The notes: generated from the sequence alone by a model not told the origin. DNA of 64,000 nucleotides from Pratylenchus scribneri (GCA_030063045.1 JAQSEB010000134.1:496001-560000); one strand, 5' to 3'; positions 12,735 through 23,860 are shown, counted from the stretch's first letter. Numbers and translations: made by a program.

Positions 12735-13575
12735 ATGGATAATTTCGACGAGCAATTTTATTACAATGATCGGATATTTACGGCGGATGAATTTGAAATG
12801 GACGAAGATTTTGAAAATAATGAAGAAGCAGAACAGCAGGATGAAGAAATGGACGAGGATGAAGAGCCGCCATTCATGGATGAGGATGAAGACGAGGGAG
12901 GAAAGATTTGGGAATTTGCGCGCAAAATTCCCAATGAACAACATTTGGAGGAATGGTGCCAAACAAATGGTGGACTGATTCTGGCCAAGGAGAAATTATT
13001 GACTCGTCAATTCGATTGCCCAATCAATGGATGCCAATTCAAAGTAATTTTTCTGGAGATGTGTTCAATGGTGTACACACGAAATGAACACAATCATGGA
13101 GTGGAGAATATTCAGCAGCAAAAGGTAAGCACAAATAATTTAATTATACAAAAAAATGAATTATAGGAAACATCAACAACAAATGTTGGCAACAATCATG
13201 CCATGGCAAATGTGAATGTGGAGAATATTCAAAAAAAGCAGCAAAGACGGGTAATTTATTTGATGATGCATAGAAAGAATTTTAAATATTTTATTACAGC
13301 GACGACGAGCACCAAATGTTGGCGATGATTATGTGGATCATCAGCGTAAAATTTGGAAATTCCAAGAACAAATTGGCAGCAAAAATGTTCAATTCGACGA
13401 GAAGGACATATTGAAGGAAATTCACAAGAAATATGGACTTTCACGAATGAATTCATATCAAAGTACAGTGAATTTGCGTTGTGGAAAGTATAGTAGCAAG
13501 GCATGCAAATATGTGGGAATTTATGTGAAGGAAAATGGATGTTTGTATACGCGAGGACAGCATGAACATAAATAA
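12735..13575 (+). CDS. Paralogue of the 11399-12200 acidic HxH zinc protein
   Basis: Exons 12735-13124, 13167-13250 and 13300-13575 give 249 aa in one consistent frame. It shares the acidic segment EEAEQQDEEMDEDEEPPFMD, module 1 (C-x4-C...NEHNHG) and module 2 (C...C...GQHEHK at the end) with the divergent gene at 11399-12200. It has a longer, Asn/Gln-rich spacer encoded by its own exon between the modules. Upstream DNA of both copies is also partly alike, pointing to an inverted duplication. Both copies keep open frames and splice sites. Confidence 0.75.
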
Positions 13576-13639
13576 AAGATATTCATTATATGTATTTTTG
13601 TTATGTTTTTTTTTGGATTTTGATAAAGTTTTTTAAAAT

Positions 13640-14480
13640 TTCAATGAAAATACCGCTATGAAATTTGTTGAGATCCAAAAAAATATTTTTAAAATTTTCT
13701 TTTCCACTCATTTTTTGATTTTTGTCTTGTTCGAAACCTTTGATCGAAGCGAAGATGCTTGGCTAAATTTTGTTTTTGTTAAAATAAAAAAATCCGGCAG
13801 GTTTAAGACATTTTATCCATACCGGTTTGCAGCTTTTATATTCAAGAAACCAAAAAAACCAATAATATTTTGGGAATTTCCGGATTTAGCAATTTGGGAA
13901 ACCTAAACCCTTAAAACCAGTTACAAAATATCTCATTTAATGAATGTTAAAACATCAAAAACATGGTTTAATTGAAATGTTTGAACTACTTTTTTTCTGC
14001 TAAAAGCTAAACATGCAAAAGAGAAAATGTTTTCTTAAAACCATTTTATCATTATTTTTAATTGAGAAAACATTTTTTTGTCAACAAAATCACATTCTTT
14101 TGTCCACAACGCAATAACTTATTAGGCTTCTTCTTAGACCCACAAATCTCATACCCAATCGATAGAGCTCATCGAGATGCGTCGATTGATATATAGTTCG
14201 TTGGGATTTGATTCAAAACTAAAAGAGTTATAAACCAAAAACCAGATATGGTTTAAACGGAAACTATACATTAATCGACTCGTCTTGATGAGTTCTATAA
14301 AATTGGTATAAATTTATGGGTCTAGGATAAAACACTAAAAAGATATAACCAAAAAACCGATCTCTCGGCAAAAAACTCCACCCTTACCAATAATTACAAT
14401 AAATTCCTCTCAAATAAACAAAAAAATTAGATCAATTCATTTTAATTAATGTGAATTAAAAATTTCAGAGAAAATAATAA
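13640..14480. other. Intergenic stretch with one palindromic repeat
   Basis: No gene is seen. At about 14150-14330 lies a copy of the dispersed palindromic family: a left GAGCTCATCGAGATGCGTCG arm and a right CGACTCGTCTTGATGAG arm around a TGGTTTAAACGG centre. Confidence 0.6.
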
Positions 14481-14498
14481 AAACAAGCAAATTTATTC

Positions 14499-16009
14499 AT
14501 GGACAGTTTCGAGCAATTTTACAATGATCTGAAATTTACGGTTTACTTTATTCAAGCAACTTTAAATAATTTAATGCAATTTTAGGAAAAACGCGATGCA
14601 AATCTCACTTCGGAACAACAAATTGATCGAATACTTCGTCCCGGCTCATCCTATCTGAATTTGAATCCATTTGAGGTTTTGCAGTTGGATTCGGATGCAA
14701 CCGTCGAAGAAGCGAAGAAAAAGTACAAAAAGCTCTCCCTGCTTATTCACCCTGACAAAAATCCGGACAATCGGGAACGAGCGGAAATGGCATTTGACGC
14801 GTTGAAGAAAGCAATTTCACTCATCGAGGACCCGGATGAGCTGGCCAGATGCCGTGAAATGTATGAGGAGGCCAGGGCCCGTTTGGCCGTGTTGATCAGT
14901 GAAAAGAAACGGAAACTGCGCAGAGTAAGCATTACTGGTTTATAAATATTCAAAAACCTTAAGATAGGCCCACAAAAACCTTATGATGGTTAAAAAAACC
15001 CTAAAGAAAAGAGTGCGAAAACCTTAAGAAAAGTTTTGGACCAAAAAAACATTAAGATGGACCAAAAACCTCAATGGTGCAAAAAACTTAAGATAAACTG
15101 AAAATTTTGACGGACCAAAAAACCTTAAGATGGCAAAAAAAAACCTTAAGATTGCCCAAAAAACAAAAGGCCTAAAAACCTTATGATGGGTTAAAAAACC
15201 TTAAGCCGAAAAACTTTATGATGGGCCTAAAAACCAGATAGGCCAGCTTTAATGGCTCAAAAAACTAAGATGGTCCAAAACCTTAAAACCGAAAATCTTG
15301 ATGGTCCCACAAGACCTTGTCATGGTTAAAAATCCTAAAAGAGTGCCCAAAAACCGTATGATAAACCGAAAATCTTGACGGATCGAAAAACCTTAAGATT
15401 ACTCAAAAACCTCAATATGGTCCCCAAAACCTTAAAATGTTTTGAAAAACCCCTAAGAATGCCAAAAACCTTAAAATCAATAAATCTTTGATCTGATGGC
15501 CCAAAAATCGTTAAGATGCTCCAAAAAACCTCAAAATTGCATAAAAACCAGATGGACCAAAAAACAAATATATTACACACAATATTTTACTTAATCTCTT
15601 CAAATTTAGGAAGGAAAACCGGACACAGTCGAAGAGGACACCCCTGCCGGATATGCCCGAGCACTTTGGGTGACTGTTACGAAGGTTTGCCCAAAAATGA
15701 ATAAATTTTACTAATTTAAATAATTTAAAGTGCTTTGCTGACCGAGAGAAGAAACGCAAAACACTGGAAGAGCGGGCCAACGAGGAGAAACGACGTTTGG
15801 CCGAAACCGTTCAAAAGGCGGCCGAAAAACGCCAACTGGAAGAGGAATATAAGAAAAACTATGAGGAGAGCCGAGATGAACGCCGGGGATCGTGGCGAGA
15901 ATTTGTGAAGAAGAAAGAGAAGAAGCTGGAAAAATTCCGTGGAGCCAATTTTAAACCACCCGTCCCAAAGCTGGAAACATCCAAAGAGACGAATAAGAAA
16001 GAAATTTAA
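14499..16009 (+). CDS. DNAJC8: DNAJC8-type spliceosome-associated J protein
   Basis: Four exons, 14499-14540, 14586-14924, 15610-15684 and 15731-16009, all in phase, encode 244 aa (human DNAJC8 is about 253). The N-terminus keeps the family string RPGSSYLNLNPFEVLQL just before the J domain. The J domain has helices either side of HPD at residues 69-71. The C-terminal half is a long charged helix ending in the family signature YKKNYEESRDERRGSWREF. DNAJC8 is a nuclear co-chaperone found with spliceosome components and uses the HPD loop to stimulate HSP70. The intron between exons 2 and 3 holds a low-complexity tract of AAAAACCTTAAGATGG repeats. A damaged copy of the last-exon end lies at 35706-35890. 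Confidence 0.93.
14950..15560. repeat. Degenerate short repeats in a DNAJC8 intron
   Basis: Loose repeats of AAAACCTTAAGATGG(C/T)CC-like units, 15-25 bp each, fill most of the intron. The units vary too much for a fixed period. Confidence 0.6.
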
Positions 16010-16591
16010 ATCATTTTATTTTTATTATTTTATTTTGAATTTAACAAATAAAAAAAATTAACTTTTTATATGACCAATTATTTGGTGATAGTAATATACT
16101 TGCTGCTGGCCAAGGGTCTTAGCTCTTAGATAGTTTTCGGTTTCAAAAAACATTTTTTTTTGCCGAAAAATTGGTTTTTCTTGGATTAATAGTTTCTGTT
16201 TGAACCTAGACCCATAAACCTTATAACCATTTTATAGAGCTCATCGAGACGCGTCGATTGGTAGATAGTTTGTGGAGGCTTGGTTCAAGATTAAAAGAGT
16301 TATAAGCAAATAGGGTTTAAATGGTTTAATACTTTGAATTTTGGCCAAATCCCGAAAAACTTTACACCAAACGATGTAAAATGGGGTATAAGGTTCGGTG
16401 GCCTAGGATTAGGCAATAAATTTGCACCCCTTTTCGGTTTGGGGGGCATTTCGTGAAAAAAAGGTACATGCCGAAATCCCCGTACTTTGCCCAAAAGAGA
16501 CGAATAAGAATAAAGAAATTTGAATCATTTTTTATTTTATTTTGAATTTCAAAAATAAAAATTTTAACAAAAATGTAAAATAAATGTAAAT

Positions 16592-18238
16592 TCAACATTT
16601 CCACAATTTTAATGTTTTATCTTTTCCACCGCTGGCCACGTGTTCTCCGTTGGGACTCCAATCCACGGCGAATACTTCATCTCCGCCGGGTAGTTCCACC
16701 GACAATTTTGCTCTGCGCACATTCCAAACCTTGAAAAAATAAAATTTTTGTTTTGAGGGTGTTCAGAGAGATAGTTTTTGCATTTTTTAATGAAAAAACC
16801 GTTAAATTCAAGGTACTTATGTACTTAAGTCCTCTGGACCCCTTAGTGCTTGGTCCCCCCTTTGGTTTTTGGGTTAGGATTTAGTAATTTAGTTTTAAGG
16901 ATACCCGTAAGATAATTATTACATATTACCCCATCCTAGCCCTAATCCAACCCTGACTGACCCCAACCCAAAATATAACAAACCAAAGGGGGGGGGGGGG
17001 GGACCAAGCACTTTTCAACCCATTAAGGGTCCAGAGGACCTAAAGTACATAAATACCAAATTCGGTAAATTAAGCCATGTATTTGTTTGTTTTAGAGATA
17101 CTTAAAAGTTGGTTTTGAAACCGGTTTGTTTGAACGGTTTAGGTTTAATGTTTTATCCTTGCAGTAAATTCCGAAACCGGTTTGGATAAATATATCTTAA
17201 ATGGTCCTTTTTTGGTGAAACCCCTCGTATCGACCATAAAAATATTTCATTTTTAAAAGATGCGAAAATAGTTCTTTCCCTTTTAAAATGTACATTTAGA
17301 GCTTTTGAGGTCAAAAAATCCGAATTTGGTCATCGTTTTGAATTCAGAATGTTTCGAATGGTTCAAAAACAGATTTAAAATGACTCAAATCCTGTTCTAT
17401 TATCCAAATAAAATTTTTAAACTGGTTTTTGAACCAACCGGAGCTAATCTAATTTAAAACTAATGTAAAAATTTGAATTTTCTGAACCCGAAAATCCCTA
17501 AAATGTGCATTTCGAAGGCAAAAAATAAATTCTTTCTCGAAGAGATACCCAAAAAACTATCTTTCAATGTTGAATCGGCCGAGCCCGAAACCAGCAGCAG
17601 GCGACTGTCCGCCGACCATGCAATTTGATAAACCTGGGAAACATGGCCTCGGAGGGTGGACAGAAATTTGCCGGTTCTTCCGTCCCAAAGTTTTATGGAT
17701 TTGTCGAATGAGGCGGAGGCAATCAGCCGGGTGTCCGGTGAAAATTGGACGTGGTTAATTAATTGTTTTTGTTTATTTGAAGTTGGCTCCCTAAGATACA
17801 TCTAATATTTTTGATTATTTCGATTAATTTAGTCGAAAAAAATTATAATGGTTCAGTGATTTATCCTAAACCCATAAATCATACACTCAATCGATAAATC
17901 TCATCAATGCGCATCAATTGCTAATGTTTTGGCTTGTGTTTAACCAATTCTAATTTAGTTTTGAATCATTAAACCAAAATGTGGTTTAAACCGTTTTTAG
18001 CCCTTTAATTTTGACCAAACCATAACCAAATTATATCCATTCAATGCGTTTTGACTTGACCAGCTCTATCAGGAGAAATCCTTTAACCATTATAAATGTT
18101 TTTTTTTTATAAATTAAATACTATCTATCCAATTATGAATATAAAAATTATTACCGTAAAATCATCAGAACCAGATACGAAACGTTCGGGTTGACCATTT
18201 AGCACATCATTGTATTTCTTTTTATAGTAGGCTTGCTT
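16592..18238 (-). pseudogene. Notchless (NLE1) WD40 C-terminal fragment, copy 1
   Basis: Three blocks match the last WD repeats of Notchless, a ribosome-biogenesis factor with an N-terminal NLE domain and eight WD repeats: 18238-18155 (ending FVSGSDDFT), 17801 to about 17566 (SASFDKSIKLWDGRTGKF, GHVSQVYQIAWSADSR) and 16729-16592 (VWNVRRAKLSVELPG...GGKDKTLKLWKC, stop). The NLE domain and the first WD repeats are not found upstream before 19.4 kb. The donor after the middle block reads AAAGATAG where copy 2 has AAGGTTTG, so the splice site looks lost. The conserved Gly-His before QLINHV and the His of LPGH are missing. A gene with distant 5' exons is possible, but damage is more likely. Confidence 0.75.
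16812..17057. repeat. Foldback MITE in the Notchless-fragment intron
   Basis: GGTACTTATGTACTTAAGTC and TCTGGACC at the left are mirrored by GGTCCAGAGGACC and AAGTACATAAATACC at the right. Further inside, CTTGGTCCCCCCTTTGGTTT is mirrored across a G-run of about 16 nt. Confidence 0.75.
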
Positions 18239-18419
18239 CTTAAATTTAATTTTAATAGATTTTTAAAGATTGGTATTTGGTATATTTAATTTGTAGTCTT
18301 AAAAAACACTGAAATTGCCAAAAAGAGAACAGTTATTGGCTTAAGGGTTTATCCTACACATTCACAAACCAAATATACCCAAAATTGAAAAGAGCTGGTC
18401 AAAACGCATTGAAAGGTAA

Positions 18420-18680
18420 GTTCGAGTCACTCCATTCTATCGGCTATTCGCCGACGGCGATTAAATAAAAAGTGAACGTGTATAAATCGATCCTATAAAG
18501 TGTCTTGGCCTAAGTAAGGATAACAACTGTTATTTCACACTTCCATTAAGTGGTTGCTAATGCCCCCGAAGGGAAAGCTTTCCGTGCTGGCTTGGCCCGC
18601 TAAATCAAATAGCTTTATGCCGAATAAGCCAGAGAGAAACATTTTTTCGCTACTGGCGAGAATTTGACACTGTTGTGAGT
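18420..18680. other. Unidentified island of higher complexity
   Basis: A block of about 250 bp with higher GC content and complexity than its surroundings. It includes the 12-nt palindrome GGAAAGCTTTCC and short self-complementary runs (CGGCTATTCGCCG). No long frame: the best, on the minus strand, is about 36 codons. I could not match it to a snRNA, 7SL, RNase P or rRNA that I know. It may be a dispersed repeat or a structured RNA. Confidence 0.3.
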
Positions 18681-19524
18681 ATATGGGGCATATTATAAAT
18701 GACTTAAACAACCCAAACCTAAACCCAAATCTAATAAATTATGGCCGAAAAATAAAAATTCAAAATCCCGCCAAATTTGGTAAAGAAAATTCTTATTCCT
18801 TCACATTCATAGTTCATTCATTAGTCTGTTATTGAATATTAATAATAATAATAATTTTAATAGAGCCCACAAGGATTTGTATTTATATAAAATCGCGAGA
18901 TACCATTATCATCAACGACATATAATAAATAGGTTTTTGCCAAATGGCGAAGAATGTATAAAATATGTACAATAGAAAGTAAAATAAAAACTACTTGAAT
19001 TATTCATCAAGATTTTATATCAATTTGCCCATTTCGGAACAACGTCGACTTTTGTCTATAAATTCTCGAATTTATGAAATGCGCAAGGTTTCCATAAATT
19101 TTTAAAACAAATTGATACGCAATCAATCGTTTTATACCTAAAATAGCCAATGTGCAAATTAAAATAGTCCAATTTTCGATCAATCTGGTGAAATTTTAAG
19201 TGTATGGGAAAGTATAAGCTTCTAGCAAAAATATTTGAAGCCGTATAATCCAAAATTGGCGGTATCATATCTATTTTGAAAAATATTCCTCCGACAGCGC
19301 TGCTTTCTTTTGTCATAAAATGACTAATAAGAATATTTTTATGGTGCCCGAAAAACAATTAAATTAATTTGATATATTTATTTCGATTTGTGGTCTTTCT
19401 CTCGGTTAAATTATTTTCAGCTCACCAAAGACCATACAGCCAAATTGATTTGATGAAAAAATTTTTGATTTTTATGTTTTTTCGAGATAAGGGATTGCAT
19501 GAACCTTAGCTTTAAAAATTATAT

Positions 19525-19735
19525 ATATGTTGGCGTTAAAAGGGAAATTCCGTTAAAAGTGGAATTTACACACTATTTCGTTGAAGATACAGAGTACAAA
19601 CCAAACCCTAGCCCTAATCCCATGCTCCGCATCCCTAGAACCTAACCCTATACTTAGTTTTTCGAAATTTCACTTTTCTTTGCTTCTCTTACGAAAATAA
19701 TGTGTAAATTCCAGTTTAGCGCCGACATATATATA
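19525..19735. repeat. Foldback MITE with TATATA-flanked ends
   Basis: TATATATGTTGGCG... with GTGGAATTTACACACTATTT at the left is mirrored by AAATAATGTGTAAATTCCA and CGCCGACATATATA at the right. The loop contains AACCCTAGCCCTAATCC, which is not a telomere tract. Confidence 0.7.
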
Positions 19736-20094
19736 GGATATTAAAAACGGTTGTATATTTAAATTAAATATTCAGCAAAAAAAAGCCAACAATGTTTACA
19801 TCAGCAGGAAAGTGGATGAGAAATGGAAGGTCAGTATTGAAAATTTATTCAATTAAAAATCATGCAAATCCATATTGCCATTTAGGTGCATATATCGTAT
19901 ACTTATTATATTATTTCATCAGTATTTTAAAAGAAAGAATCTCCCCTAATAATTTTGTATGAATTAAAAAAAATTCAAAAATTACATTTTTCTGGGAAAA
20001 TTATTTTTTGCAGAAAAAATAACTTCTTTTGCAGAAAAAATGTTTTTTTTTTTGAAGAAAAAATAGTTTTTGACTTTAATAAATTTGAAACCAG

Positions 20095-20350
20095 TTTTAG
20101 ACCAAATAAACCTTATACCAATTTGTAGATTTCATCGATATGCATCGATTGGTATAGAAAATATCAGGTTTTGGTCAAAAATTAAAGAGTTTAAAAGTTA
20201 AAACCTAAAACTGAAAATATGGTTTAAACGGTTTAATTCCTTAATTTTTTGACCAAAACCTGATATTTTCTATACCAATCGATGCATATTGATGAGATCT
20301 ATTGGTTTAAGGTTTATTTGGTCTAATAAGACTGGTTTCTGATTTATTAG
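20095..20350. repeat. Palindromic repeat, ATCGATGCATC-type centre arms
   Basis: GTAGATTTCATCGATATGCA, CGATTGGTATAGAAAATATC and TTTTGGTCAAAAATTAA on the left are mirrored on the right (TTAATTTTTTGACCAAAA, TATTTTCTATACCAATCGAT, GATGAGATCTA). The two arms are each about 110 bp. It belongs to the dispersed palindromic family described in the findings. Confidence 0.75.
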
Positions 20351-20460
20351 AAGTCAAAAACTGTTTTTATGCAAATAAGGCATTTTTCTGCAAAAATATA
20401 GTAACCATTTTTCTGTACCAAATTAAATAATGAAGCATATTTTAAAAATAAGATTTTTAG

Positions 20461-21314
20461 ACTGCGAAATTCTTGTTATTGGTCTGGACTTTGTTTTATT
20501 TGCTCTTTATAATCCTTACCGTATCTTCAGTCAATGAGGTGAGTAAATATTTAATAGTTATTGCTTATTAACTTATTATATTATAAAATAACCAGTCTTA
20601 AATCGTTCCGACTCCGGTGTCGAAGTCAAGAAATTTCAGTTCCGAGTTCCGACTCAGATTTAAATCTCCTCATCAGATTTGACCATGTTCAATATAATAA
20701 TTATTTTAACTCCATAAAATAAAATAATAATATTGATATATTTTACCTTATTAATAATGGAAATGATAGTGAAGAGATTAAAATTTCAAAAAAGTCATTT
20801 AAAATTTTTTGACTTAAACCCATCATTAAAAAGGAGTCAGCAGAGCACAGACATATCACTGTTGATAAATATTACATAATTACACCACAATAGTTTGAAT
20901 AATTTAATTTCTGACTTCCACAATATATTTTTCCATTTTTTTATTTTGCAGATTACCACAGAAAACATTTTCAAGGTGTTGATTAGCGCATTTGCATCTA
21001 CCATGGCAATGTTCTTTCTTAGCTTTGCTCTTCTGTTTGGTTACTTCAGAATTTCATATTTTGGCAAGATTGAGGTGAGCAAATATTATTAATTACACCT
21101 AAATAAAATAAATAATTTCAAATCACTACAATAATTTTTTTCCCATTTGATTTTGCAGAAAGAAAACATAATTGAGTATATCTTCACATGGGCACTATTC
21201 TTGGCATTATTCTTTCTTGGGATCGGTAGCATGCTGGCCGGTTTCATTATTATCGAAGATATGATCCCACCTCAAGAAGCATATTTATATATTGCCCATT
21301 TCTTTGCCTCATAA
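20461..21314 (+). CDS. Small three-helix membrane protein, unidentified
   Basis: Three exons, 20461-20538, 20952-21074 and 21159-21314, all in phase 0 with clean GTGAG donors and TTGCAG-type acceptors, encode at least 118 aa. Each exon carries one strongly hydrophobic segment: FLLLVWTLFYLLFIILTV in the first, AMFFLSFALLFGYF in the second and ALFLALFFLGIGSMLAGFII in the third. Each is followed by short charged loops, and the protein ends in HFFAS. A likely 5' exon is 19795-19832 (starting MFTSAGKW, after a TTCAG acceptor that could take a spliced leader), but its phase does not join the next exon, so the true start is open. The exon-per-helix layout suggests a repeated module. No family is recognised. 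Confidence 0.6.
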
Positions 21315-21454
21315 ATTTTTATTACGTAATTTGTTTCTTTGATTTTATAAAAAATTAAATAACATCAATTTTTCCAATGCTTACCAGCAGCAGCAGTAGA
21401 TGGTGAACACATTTAATTTATTGACTAAAGGGCTAATAGTAAAGATTTTTTCTT

Positions 21455-21664
21455 TCATAAAAATGGGAACCAGCGCTGATGAGTAACGATAAATTCTTCA
21501 TTTTTATACAAAATTTTGTAGAAAAAATCTACATATCCAGCACAATTTTTTAAATATATTTTTCCGCTCATTAGTTGATTTATTTTCTTTAAATTTTTGC
21601 CAATATGACTTTTTCCCACTACTTTGCATAATTCATTCTCAACGGGTTGAGGGCAATTCGCCAA
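21455..21664 (-). CDS. Possible last exon, unidentified
   Basis: A minus-strand frame of 69 codons opens right after a TTTTCCCAG acceptor and ends in a stop. The product has three cysteines and mixed polar/aromatic composition (ending QRWFPFL). No upstream exon was found before the transposon at 22004, and no homology is recognised. Confidence 0.3.
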   Translation of the reverse strand: MANCPQPVENELCKVVGKSHIGKNLKKINQLMSGKIYLKNCAGYVDFFYKILYKNEEFIVTHQRWFPFL

Positions 21665-22003
21665 CTGGGAAAATATAAATAAGTCAATTCGCCTTTGAAA
21701 TTAAAAACCGTTAATTTTGATTTGACTCAAATTTCGATTAATTTTGATTCAAATTTCGGTTCTTTTTCAGTTAAAACGAGCCAGAATAGAGACTATCTTT
21801 AATCGACAATTGACTAAATATTGACTCAAAATTAATCGATAATTGAGTCAATTTTAGGCGGAGGAAAGATTACGGTAGCAGCTAAATTTGGCTAAATTGT
21901 GGGATAAATTTTACTCAAAATTGAGCCAATTTTGAGTAAAATTTGAATAAAATTTTCACATCAATTTTTTCCATCCAAGACCCTTAATTTTAATATTAGC
22001 CAT

Positions 22004-23171
22004 TAGGGTTGCTCAAAGTCGGTTTTAAACCGAGGTTTCCGGTTTTCGGTTTTCTCGGTTTTCCAATGTCGGTTTTCGGTTTCGGTTTGAAAAAATTCTC
22101 GGTTTTCGGTTTCGGTTTTCCGGTTTTTTGAAAAATGGTCAAAAAATTTTTTAAAAATTTAATTTTTCATAAAATTTCGCAAAAAAATCAAAGAAAATTT
22201 ATTCAAATATCACATATCCAATATTATACATCAATTTTTAGTTATTCTTCTAGGTTTGCTTCAACAAAAAAGACCCAAAAGAGAAAATATTTCAAAAAAG
22301 CCCAGCAGAGAAAAATTTTAGCCTAAATAATTCACAAAAAGAAGAATTTCTAAAATGGGCACGCAGGGAGAAAAATTAGAAAAGAAAGGACCATAAATGA
22401 AATAATTTATATTAAAAATGCCCGTTTAAGCAAAAAATTTCAGTTGAAAATAGTTTTGAATAAAAAAATAGGCCAAAAATTTCTTGGAGGGTAAAATTAA
22501 AGGCAAAGATGGCCATAGAGCAGGGTTCTCAGATGTACTTTATTTAAAGATTTGTACTTTATTTGGGTCATTGTGTTACTTTATGTACTTTTTTTCATGA
22601 AATTATAAAAAAATGATAAAATTTTTCGCTGCGCGGCTATTTTTGGTCTAAATTTTTCGTCTTCGGCTCGAAAAATTGTAAAAATTTCTTCTCAAAAAGC
22701 ATGTAATCTTAGTCCTGCTTGATAATCTCATGCTCATTTATAATAAAAATTTTTTTTATTAATTTATATAGCTTAAAATGAAAATCTTTATTTTGACCCC
22801 TAAATCTTTATTTTCAAGGCCAGTGTACTTTTTTGAAAATAATCTGAGAACCCTGCCATAGAGTAAAAAATCAGACAAAAATAGACCCAAAAGGAAAAAT
22901 ATTAGGCTAAAAATGATCCAAAAGATAATATTTTAAGCCTAAAAATGGCCCGTTAAGGAAAAATTTTAATTAAAAATGGTCGAATAAGGTAAAATTTTAA
23001 CCAAAAATTGTCCCTCAAGGTGAAAATTAAAAACCGAAAAACCGTCGGTTTGGACCCTCGGTTTTCGGTTTTCGCGGTTTTCGGATCTCGGTTTCGGTTT
23101 CGGTTTTTGGGCCAAAAAACCCGGTTTTCGGTTTCGGTTTCGGTTCGGTTAACCGACTTTGAGCAACCCTA
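22004..23171. mobile_element. hAT-like non-autonomous element with 8-bp TSD
   Basis: Terminal inverted repeats TAGGGTTGCTCAAAGTCGG / CCGACTTTGAGCAACCCTA, directly flanked on both sides by TTAGCCAT (21996-22003 and 23172-23179). The subterminal zones are dense runs of CGGTTTTCGGTTT and their inverse. The 8-bp duplication and (C/T)AGGG start are hAT traits. No transposase frame. A second element sits inside at 22521-22855. Confidence 0.85.
22521..22855. mobile_element. Nested hAT-like MITE, 335 bp, 8-bp TSD
   Basis: Ends CAGGGTTCTCAGAT / ATCTGAGAACCCTG are flanked by CCATAGAG on both sides (22513-22520 and 22856-22863). It lies wholly within the 22004-23171 element, so it inserted later. Subterminal GTACTTTATTT repeats. 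No coding frame. Confidence 0.9.
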
Positions 23172-23399
23172 TTAGCCATCCATCAAGAACGGCACGGGGC
23201 GCAGGTTGCCCCTTTAAAATGTTGTGCCACTAAAGCACACATTGAATTCATCCTTTAGTTCTCGAGAGCTAAAGGAACCATGTAAAGTCACTAATTTTTA
23301 AGTTATATATGCCTTCTGGGCTGAGGGCTTTTATTTTATGGGAAGCAAATCAGAGCAAGGAACGGCTAGAGGAAATGAGATAGTGTTGGGGCTAAATGT

Positions 23400-23860
23400 T
23401 CAGCTAAGAGAAAAGTATTTTTTGTTGACAAAATTGGACTCTTTTTTGTCGAAAAAATGGTTTTTTTGTCGACACTTAAAAATAAGTATTTTTTTGTCGA
23501 TAAAAGTGGATTCTTTTGTCGACAAATCGGTTTTTTTTGTCGATGTAAACAATATAAAACGGTTTTGGGACACTTCAGGGATGCGTGGAAGTCAAAAGGG
23601 AGTTGAACGGGATATATCCGGATATAGGGGGATTAAAAGGTGGATATAGGGGGATTAACCCGGATTAAGCCCCGAAATAAGTGAGAAACAGGGATGGGTT
23701 CGATGTTTCGAATTTTTCTTTTCGATGTCGATTTTCGGTCATTTTTGGCACCGAAATTTCGTTTTTCGATTTCGATAAATTTTTTGACCCTCCGAAATTT
23801 CGATTTCGATAAATTTCGGCGAAAATCGAAAAAATCGATCGAAAATATTATAAAATATAA
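23400..23860. repeat. TTTGTCGAC-rich and TTTCGATTTCGAT-rich fragments
   Basis: Several TTTTTTGTCGAC units (23410-23545) match the arms of the palindromic elements at 29845 and 35105. After a short GGATATAGGGGGATTAA tract comes a run of TTTCGATTTCGATAAATTT, probably half of another MITE. Confidence 0.5.

Noticed and set aside
16975..17005. G-run of about 16 nt as a possible regulatory G-quadruplex
   Set aside because: It is a homopolymer expansion at the arm of a MITE, mirrored by a short C-run in the other arm. No further evidence for function.
19590..19660. Telomere-like CCCTAACCCTA tract
   Set aside because: Only scattered AACCCTA words inside a MITE loop. No tandem array and not the TTAGGC unit usual for nematodes. 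The same holds for 30690-30710 and 43370-43400.
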